This document shows positions 5,782-10,281 of a stretch of DNA of 10,281 bases, piece by piece; within the stretch, counting starts at the first letter, position 1; every line of letters begins with the position of its first letter. Where the stretch lies: the NCBI GenBank assembly GCA_964544365.1, contig CAZJCW010000154.1, forward strand, positions 1-10,281, written 5' to 3'. Source of the DNA: Alsobacter sp964544365 (GTDB lineage Bacteria > Pseudomonadota > Alphaproteobacteria > Rhizobiales > Beijerinckiaceae). Both the position numbers and the translations under genes were made by a program. Below the pieces are notes generated by a model. It was not told the DNA's origin, did no database searches, and was given only the letters and a program-made list of their open reading frames with translations.

Positions 5782-8112
5782 TCACCACGCCGCCTCGTCG
5801 TCGTCCGCGGACGGATCGATGGTCCTTCGTGCTGCGGCGGGCGGGCGAGGATGCCAGGGCCGGATCGCCAGCGGATCGCGAGCGGGGCGGATGGCGAAGC
5901 CGTCCGGAGTAACAAGGACGGAGACGGCTCCCGTCACCGTGAGCGCCGGACGATCGAGAAGAAGCGCCGGACGGCACCAGCCGGGCGCGGGAAGCGGCGA
6001 AATGATGACGGCGGCTCGCCGGCAGTCGTCCTCGAAGGCGGCGGGCCTAAGCACGATCGAGACCGCTTGCCCGTCGAAAAGGTGTCCGACGCAGCCCGTG
6101 GCGTCGCAGCGGGCCGACTGGCGGATCGTCTGGTCGTCGGCCGGACGGGGATCGGCGTCGGCCCGCAACCACTGATCGAGCACGAAGGTTCCGGGCGACT
6201 TGCCGACGAGGGCAAGGCGGCCGTCGGGCTGCCGGACCATGGCGGAGCGGCCGTCGGGAGCGACGACGAGGGCGGGTCCCGTCGTAACGCTGGCCAGAAG
6301 GATGCCAGCCAGGGCCGGGAAGACCGCCAGCCAGCGCCAGGACGTCGTCCAGACGACGAGCCAGACGCCAGCCGCGACGAGCAGGAGGAGCGCGGGCGTT
6401 CCGAACGACGGAACGAGCCCCCGGGCGCCCGGCCAGGAGGCGACCCGCGCGGCGAGCCACAGCATCGCCTCGACCCCGAGGCCCATGACCTGCCAGAACG
6501 GGGCGTCCAGCCCGAAGGGTGAGGCGAGCGCGCCGAGCAGCGCCATCGGCATGACGACGATCGACACCAGCGGCAGGGTCAGGGCGTTGCCGACCAGACC
6601 GAACAGGGTGAAGCGCTGGAAGTGGTAGAGGCCGAAGGGAGCCGTCGCGGCCTCGGCCACCAGGGTCGCGGCCGCGGTCCCGATGACGGCCCTGGCGATA
6701 CGCCCCCTCCAGCGGGATCGGGGGCCCAAGGCCGGGCCGATGCCGGCCGATCCGGCGGAGGACGGCAGCAGCCCCGCCTCGCCCGCGGCGGCGACCGCGC
6801 CGGTCCGCTCGTAGAGGGCGATCAGGGCGGCGACGGCGGCGAAGGACATCTGGAAGCTCGGCCCCAGAACGCTCTCCGGTTCGAAGGCCATGACCAGCAG
6901 CGCGGCAAAGGCGAGGTTGCGCATCGACAGCGCGGCGCGGTCGGCAAGGACGGCGCCGAACAGGGCAACGGACATGACGAGGGCGCGCTGCGTGGCGATC
7001 TCGGCGCCGGCGAAGACGTTGTAGGCGCACCCGGCCGCGATCGCCACGAGCGCGGCGATCTTGCGGACCGGCCAGCGCAGGGCGACCGCAGGCACCGCGG
7101 CGGCGGCGGCGCGGACGAACCAGAACACCATCCCCGCCGCCAGCACCATGTGGAGGCCGGAGATCGACACGACATGGTAGATGCCGGCCGCGCGGAGCGC
7201 CTCGTTGACGGGTTCGGGGATCAGTCCGCGCTTGCCGGTGACCAGCGACGCCGCGACGGCACCGGGAGCGCCGCCGATGACCGCGACGATCCGCGACGTC
7301 AGGGCGTTGCGGGCACGATCGACGGCCGCCGAGAGGCGGAAGGCCAGCGGCGGCTCGAAAGGCGCGGGCGCGAGCGCGACGGGGCCGGTCAGGGAACCGA
7401 CGGCGCCGATCCGCTGGAAATAGGCCTCGCGCGCGAAATCGTAGCCGCCCGGCCGGGATGCCGGCGGCGGGGGGATCAGCCTGGCCTGCGCCACGATGAA
7501 GTCGCCGGCCTTCAGATGCGCGGTATCGGGCAGGCTCACCCGGACCCGGAACGGGAGCCGGTCCGCCGGCCGGTCGGCGAAGGCATGGACGCGCAGCAGG
7601 ATCCGCCCTCCCCCGGCCCGCGCCTCCGCCGTCTCGATGAACCCGCTCAACGATCCGGAGGCCGGGCGATCGAGGACCGGCGCCGCCACGTCGGCCGTGC
7701 GCCAGGCCGACAGCGCGAAGCCGGCTGCGGCCGCCGCCAGCGCCGCCAGGACGCCCCTCGCGAAGGGCCGATGGCGCGCCATGACCGCCGCGACGAGCGC
7801 AACGCCGGCAAGCCACGCCGGCGCTCCCGGCTCGGGCTCCGACCCCGCGGAGAAGTACAGGCCGATGCCCAGGGCCATGGCGACCGGCAGCCAGAGGAAC
7901 AGCCGCCGGGCCTCGACGTCACGGGAGATGCAGTCCGCGGTCCACGCCAAGACCTTCCCAGCGACGGCCGTCCCCGCGACGGATTTCGCCGCGACCACCG
8001 GCGCACGGCCGGCCGGGCTGTCCGGTCGACCGCCAGGCGTGGCCCGGCCGGCCGGATCCGCCGCTCCGGGACCCTTTCGGACCTGTGCGTTCTCGGCGGC
8101 CTGCATCGACAT
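5782..8112 (-). CDS. comEC: ComEC/Rec2-family DNA-uptake membrane protein
   Basis: This 776-residue polytopic inner-membrane protein corresponds to the channel that brings single-stranded transforming DNA into the cytoplasm. After a low-complexity Ala/Pro/Gly N-terminus come two or three helices (about 70-135), an OB-like soluble domain of the DUF4131 type, then the Competence domain with the signature GIYHVVSISGLHM (SISGLHM at 316-322) and about eight further membrane helices. The C-terminal portion (about 600-776) starts VVAPDGRSAMVRQPDGRLAL and has conserved cysteines (RCDATGC) but no HxHxDH metallo-beta-lactamase motif, so the putative DNase site is missing, a state common in Alphaproteobacteria. 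The ATG at 8112 is preceded by AAGGG with an 8-nt spacer; a GTG at 8163 would add 17 residues without support. It is divergent from gltX. Confidence 0.92.
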   Translation of the reverse strand: MSMQAAENAQVRKGPGAADPAGRATPGGRPDSPAGRAPVVAAKSVAGTAVAGKVLAWTADCISRDVEARRLFLWLPVAMALGIGLYFSAGSEPEPGAPAWLAGVALVAAVMARHRPFARGVLAALAAAAAGFALSAWRTADVAAPVLDRPASGSLSGFIETAEARAGGGRILLRVHAFADRPADRLPFRVRVSLPDTAHLKAGDFIVAQARLIPPPPASRPGGYDFAREAYFQRIGAVGSLTGPVALAPAPFEPPLAFRLSAAVDRARNALTSRIVAVIGGAPGAVAASLVTGKRGLIPEPVNEALRAAGIYHVVSISGLHMVLAAGMVFWFVRAAAAAVPAVALRWPVRKIAALVAIAAGCAYNVFAGAEIATQRALVMSVALFGAVLADRAALSMRNLAFAALLVMAFEPESVLGPSFQMSFAAVAALIALYERTGAVAAAGEAGLLPSSAGSAGIGPALGPRSRWRGRIARAVIGTAAATLVAEAATAPFGLYHFQRFTLFGLVGNALTLPLVSIVVMPMALLGALASPFGLDAPFWQVMGLGVEAMLWLAARVASWPGARGLVPSFGTPALLLLVAAGVWLVVWTTSWRWLAVFPALAGILLASVTTGPALVVAPDGRSAMVRQPDGRLALVGKSPGTFVLDQWLRADADPRPADDQTIRQSARCDATGCVGHLFDGQAVSIVLRPAAFEDDCRRAAVIISPLPAPGWCRPALLLDRPALTVTGAVSVLVTPDGFAIRPARDPLAIRPWHPRPPAAARRTIDPSADDDEAAW

Positions 8113-8120
8113 GGGGGGCG

Positions 8121-8125
8121 CCCTT
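8121..8125 (-). promoter_or_regulatory. Shine-Dalgarno site of comEC
   Basis: On the minus strand TTAAGGG is followed by CGCCCCCC and ATG (8112-8110). This supports the ATG at 8112 over the upstream GTG at 8163 and over the second ATG at 8106. Confidence 0.55.
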
Positions 8126-8159
8126 AACCTCGCCCGGCAATGATGGTACACGACGCGCG

Positions 8160-8186
8160 CCACAAACCAGCACCGGCCGGTTGTGG
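8160..8186. promoter_or_regulatory. Nested dyad in the comEC-gltX divergent gap
   Basis: The 110-nt gap between the divergent start codons of comEC (8112) and gltX (8223) contains CCACAA (8160-8165) and its inverted copy TTGTGG (8181-8186), 15 nt apart. Between and overlapping them is a perfect 10-bp palindrome ACCGGCCGGT (8172-8181). It may be an operator shared by both genes. No convincing -35/-10 pair for either direction could be picked out, so the role is open. Confidence 0.3.
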
Positions 8187-8222
8187 TATTCCCGATTCCT
8201 CTTCCGGACCGTGGCCCCGTTG

Positions 8223-9650
8223 ATGAGCCGACCTGTCGTCACCCGTTTCGCTCCCTCCCCCACGGGATTCCTGCACATCGGCGGAGGGCGCACTGCGCTT
8301 TTCAACTGGCTCTACGCCAAGCGCCACGGCGGCAAGATGCTGCTGCGCATCGAGGACACGGATCGCGAGCGCTCCACCGAGCCGGCCATCCAGGCGATCC
8401 TCGAGGGCCTGCAGTGGCTGGGCATCACGTGGGACGAGGACGTGGTCTACCAGTTCGCGCGCGCCGCGCGGCATCGGGAGGTGGCCGAAAGCCTTCTCGC
8501 GCAGGGACGCGCCTATCGCTGCTATGCGAGCCAGCAGGAGCTGGAGGAGATGCGCGAGAAGGCCCGCGCCGAGGGCCGGCCGATGCGCTACGACGGCCGC
8601 TGGCGCGACCGCGACCCCTCCGAGGCTCCCGCCGGCGTCAAGCCGGTGATCCGCCTGCGCGCGCCGCAGGAGGGCGAGACCGTGGTCGAGGACAAGGTCC
8701 AGGGCCGCGTCGTGTGGCAGAACAAGGATCTCGACGACCTCGTCCTGCTGCGTTCGGACGGCAACCCGACCTACATGCTCGCGGTGGTCGTCGACGACCA
8801 CGACATGGACGTCACGCATGTGATCCGCGGCGACGACCACCTCACCAATGCCGCCCGGCAGACCCAGATCTACCAGGCCTGCGGCTGGGACGTGCCCGAG
8901 ATGGCGCACATCCCGCTGATCCACGGCCCCGATGGCGCCAAGCTGTCGAAGCGCCACGGCGCCCTCGGCGTCGACGCCTACCGCTCGCTCGGCTACCTGC
9001 CCATCGCCCTGCGCAACTACCTGGTGCGGCTGGGCTGGAGCCATGGCGACCAGGAGTTCTTCTCCACGCAGGAAATGATCGACGCCTTCGGCTTCGAGGG
9101 CATCGGCCGTTCCCCGGCCCGCTTCGACTTCGCCAAGCTGGAGCACCTCAACGGGCACTACATGCGCTCGTCCTCGGACGCGGACCTGGTCGCCGCCATC
9201 GAGACGATCCTTCCGGAGATCGGACCGCCCCGCGGCGCGCCGGCGGCGTTGACGCCGCGCCTGCGCGCCCAGCTGACGGCGGCCATGCCGGGCCTCAAGG
9301 AGCGCGCCAAGACGCTCGTCGAACTGTTCGACAGCGCCTACTACCTCTATGCCGCGCGGCCCCTCACCTTCGAGCCGAAAGCCGAGGCCCTGCTGGCGGA
9401 CGGCGGGCGCGCGCGCATCGCCGCCCTGCTGCCGGACGTCGAGGCGATCACGGACTGGTCGGCGGCGACGACGGAGGAAACCGTGCGCCGCTTCGCGGAC
9501 ACCAACGGGCTGAAGCTCGGCCAGGTGGCGCAGCCGCTTCGCGCCGCCCTGACAGGCCGTTCGACGTCTCCGGGCCTGTTCGACGTGATGGACGTCCTGG
9601 GGCGTGACGAGTGCCTCGGGCGCCTCCGGGACCAGGCCGCCAAGGCCTGA
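8223..9650 (+). CDS. gltX: Glutamyl-tRNA synthetase
   Basis: This 475-residue class Ic aminoacyl-tRNA synthetase attaches glutamate to tRNA(Glu), and in organisms that use GatCAB often also to tRNA(Gln). The class I HIGH motif appears as PSPTGFLHIGG (11-21) and the KMSKS loop as KLSKRHG (240-246). The RIEDTDRERS and MLAVVVDDHDM segments and the alpha-helical anticodon-binding C-terminal region are complete, and length is normal. The zinc-binding CYC pair of enterobacterial GluRS is reduced to CYAS (C100 only), so the zinc site is absent. The start is ATG at 8223, giving MSRPVVTRFAPSPTG; in-frame codons from 8085 overlap comEC antisense and are not family sequence. The ribosome site is weak. 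gltA follows downstream in the same direction, and comEC is divergent. Confidence 0.97.
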   Translation: MSRPVVTRFAPSPTGFLHIGGGRTALFNWLYAKRHGGKMLLRIEDTDRERSTEPAIQAILEGLQWLGITWDEDVVYQFARAARHREVAESLLAQGRAYRCYASQQELEEMREKARAEGRPMRYDGRWRDRDPSEAPAGVKPVIRLRAPQEGETVVEDKVQGRVVWQNKDLDDLVLLRSDGNPTYMLAVVVDDHDMDVTHVIRGDDHLTNAARQTQIYQACGWDVPEMAHIPLIHGPDGAKLSKRHGALGVDAYRSLGYLPIALRNYLVRLGWSHGDQEFFSTQEMIDAFGFEGIGRSPARFDFAKLEHLNGHYMRSSSDADLVAAIETILPEIGPPRGAPAALTPRLRAQLTAAMPGLKERAKTLVELFDSAYYLYAARPLTFEPKAEALLADGGRARIAALLPDVEAITDWSAATTEETVRRFADTNGLKLGQVAQPLRAALTGRSTSPGLFDVMDVLGRDECLGRLRDQAAKA

Positions 9651-9754
9651 TGGCCCGGCGGCCGTCGGGTGCGCGCCGGGGCGACGGACTCCTGTCCCAT
9701 CGCAAGGAGGGGTCGGCCGGCCACCGGCGCGGGGACACCCGCCTTTCGGTGTGG

Positions 9755-9783
9755 TTGAACGGCCCCGGGATTTCGGCTAGCAC
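9755..9783 (+). promoter_or_regulatory. Candidate sigma-70 promoter of gltA
   Basis: TTGAAC (9755-9760) and TAGCAC (9778-9783) are separated by 17 nt. Matches to consensus are four and three of six. Transcription would begin near 9790 and leave a leader of about 147 nt before the gltA ATG, containing the inverted repeats at 9820-9863. Plausible but weak. Confidence 0.3.
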
Positions 9784-9819
9784 ACGAAAGGCACAGCGAA
9801 AAAACACTGGAACCGGTTC

Positions 9820-9842
9820 GTTTGCCTTCGGAATTGGCAAAC
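9820..9842. repeat. Inverted repeat GTTTGCC-N9-GGCAAAC upstream of gltA
   Basis: Perfect 7-bp arms at 9820-9826 and 9836-9842 flank a 9-nt spacer. The 8-bp palindrome AACCGGTT (9811-9818) lies just upstream. It sits about 95-117 nt before the gltA ATG. Arm length and centre-to-centre distance of about 16 nt would fit a dimeric regulator binding two adjacent major grooves, or an RNA hairpin in the leader. Confidence 0.4.
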
Positions 9843-9848
9843 TGTCGT

Positions 9849-9863
9849 GTTTCGATGCGAAAC
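9849..9863. repeat. Hairpin GTTTCG-ATG-CGAAAC upstream of gltA
   Basis: Perfect 6-bp arms surround a 3-nt loop, 7 nt downstream of the larger inverted repeat. There is no following T-tract, so it is not a terminator. Together with the preceding repeat it suggests a structured or regulated gltA leader. Confidence 0.35.
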
Positions 9864-9922
9864 TCGCGGCCTTTCGTGCCCGAGACGCAAGATCTGCGTC
9901 AGGCACATCGATGACTTCGGCC

Positions 9923-9928
9923 GAAGGA
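9923..9928 (+). promoter_or_regulatory. Shine-Dalgarno site of gltA
   Basis: GAAGGA lies 8 nt upstream of ATG 9937, an optimal arrangement that fixes the gltA start. Confidence 0.75.
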
Positions 9929-9936
9929 TAGCGCCC

Positions 9937-10281
9937 ATGAGCAGCGAGCCCGCCTCCCTGACCGTCAACGGAAAAAATCTCTCGCTTCCGACCAAGCAGG
10001 GGTCCATCGGACCGGCCGTCGTCGATATCGCCAAGCTTTATGCCCAGACGGGCATGTTCACCTACGATCCGGGCTTCACCTCGACGGCGAGCTGCGAGTC
10101 GCAGATCACCTATATCGATGGCGACGAAGGGGTCCTCCTCTATCGCGGCTACCCGATCGAGCAGCTGGCCGAGCACGGCGACTTCCTCGAGACCTGCTAC
10201 CTGCTGTTGTACGGCGAACTTCCGACACCGACCCAGAAGTCGGATTTCGATTACCGCGTCACGCGCCACACGATGGTGCAC
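9937..10281 (+). CDS. gltA: Citrate synthase, N-terminal part (runs off the right edge)
   Basis: The first 115 codons are present, read by hand from ATG 9937. The enzyme condenses acetyl-CoA with oxaloacetate to citrate, the entry step of the TCA cycle. The sequence has the N-terminal features of the type II (hexameric, Gram-negative) citrate synthase: a small beta-rich head, YDPGFTSTASCESQITYIDG (43-62), and the family block GVLLYRGYPIEQLAEHGDFLETCYLLLYGELP split across residues 65-96. The catalytic histidines and aspartate lie beyond the window. It follows gltX in the same direction after 286 nt, with its own ribosome site and a candidate promoter, so it is probably transcribed separately as well. 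Confidence 0.97.
   Translation, partial: MSSEPASLTVNGKNLSLPTKQGSIGPAVVDIAKLYAQTGMFTYDPGFTSTASCESQITYIDGDEGVLLYRGYPIEQLAEHGDFLETCYLLLYGELPTPTQKSDFDYRVTRHTMVH

Larger units (their letters stand above)
9651..9936. other. gltX-gltA intergenic region with inverted repeats
   Basis: This 286-nt stretch has no credible gene. The first 100 nt are GC-rich, with a weak 5-bp hairpin (ACACC and GGTGT, about 9735-9752) that has no T-tract. The part from about 9770 to 9870 is visibly AT-richer and carries a candidate promoter and several dyads, listed separately. The gltA ribosome site closes it. Confidence 0.6.

Noticed and set aside
6622..8127. 501-codon plus-strand frame and a 589-codon minus-strand frame (6047-7816) within comEC
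   Set aside because: Both are extremely Arg/Gly/Ala-rich and lack the hydrophobic segments and signature of ComEC, which sit in the chosen frame.
8085..8222. 46-residue N-terminal extension of GltX
   Set aside because: The extension overlaps the comEC start antisense and lacks similarity to GluRS, whose normal N-terminus begins at 8223.
8113..8222. LexA (SOS) operator near comEC, prompted by the frequent comEC-lexA linkage
   Set aside because: No GTTC-N7-GTTC or its complement is visible in this gap, and lexA is not in the window.
8124..9158. 344-codon minus-strand frame opposite gltX and 474-codon plus-strand frame (8183-9607) in another register
   Set aside because: They overlap the intact glutamyl-tRNA synthetase with HIGH and KLSKR motifs; the compositions are typical of shadows.
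9834..9850. Sigma-54-like TTGGCA element before gltA
   Set aside because: There is no GC dinucleotide at the required distance; the TTGGCA belongs to the inverted repeat.
9448..10281. 277-codon minus-strand frame across the gltX end, the intergenic region and gltA
   Set aside because: It is antisense to two real genes, crosses a promoter-like region, and has no domain.
1..10281. Mobile element, CRISPR array, tRNA or a hidden accessory system
   Set aside because: No transposase, integrase, terminal repeats, regularly spaced repeats or cloverleaf sequence could be seen; all long open frames not assigned are shadows of eight core genes.

Overview
The window is a GC-rich, gene-dense stretch of an alphaproteobacterial chromosome, most like a Rhodospirillales-type organism. 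Evidence is the NtrX type lacking the GAFTGA loop, the ntrY-ntrX-(D-amino-acid transaminase)-hfq-hflX order, a ComEC with a degenerate C-terminal domain, and gltX followed by gltA. The genus cannot be named from this sequence. Eight protein genes account for nearly all bases. Two run off the edges: hflX on the left and gltA on the right. I see no tRNA, rRNA, insertion sequence, phage gene or CRISPR array.

Minus strand, in order of transcription from 8112 down to 1: comEC (5782-8112) encodes an inner-membrane DNA-uptake channel. ntrY (3364-5625) and ntrX (1954-3321) encode a membrane sensor kinase and its response regulator. dat (1006-1884) encodes a PLP-dependent class IV aminotransferase. 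hfq (564-824) encodes the RNA chaperone, and hflX (562-1, partial) encodes a ribosome-associated GTPase. ntrY, ntrX and dat have gaps of 42 and 69 nt and probably form one transcription unit, with a candidate sigma-70 promoter at 5727-5755. A hairpin just after the dat stop may separate this unit from hfq-hflX, which are translationally coupled.

Plus strand: gltX (8223-9650) is divergent from comEC across a 110-nt gap. A 286-nt gap containing a candidate promoter and several inverted repeats separates it from gltA (9937-10281, partial). These two genes serve Glu-tRNA charging and TCA cycle entry.

Functionally this is mostly housekeeping plus regulation: nitrogen/redox/envelope signalling (NtrYX), post-transcriptional control (Hfq), ribosome rescue (HflX), translation and central carbon metabolism. 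I found no clearly undescribed multi-gene system. The items most worth a second look are a CAA-N5-TTG dyad in the ntrYX leader that fits the NtrX-type recognition motif (possible autoregulation), the inverted repeats upstream of gltA, an apparent synteny junction joining the comEC-gltX-gltA block to the ntrYX-hfq block, and two cysteines in the periplasmic sensor domain of NtrY.
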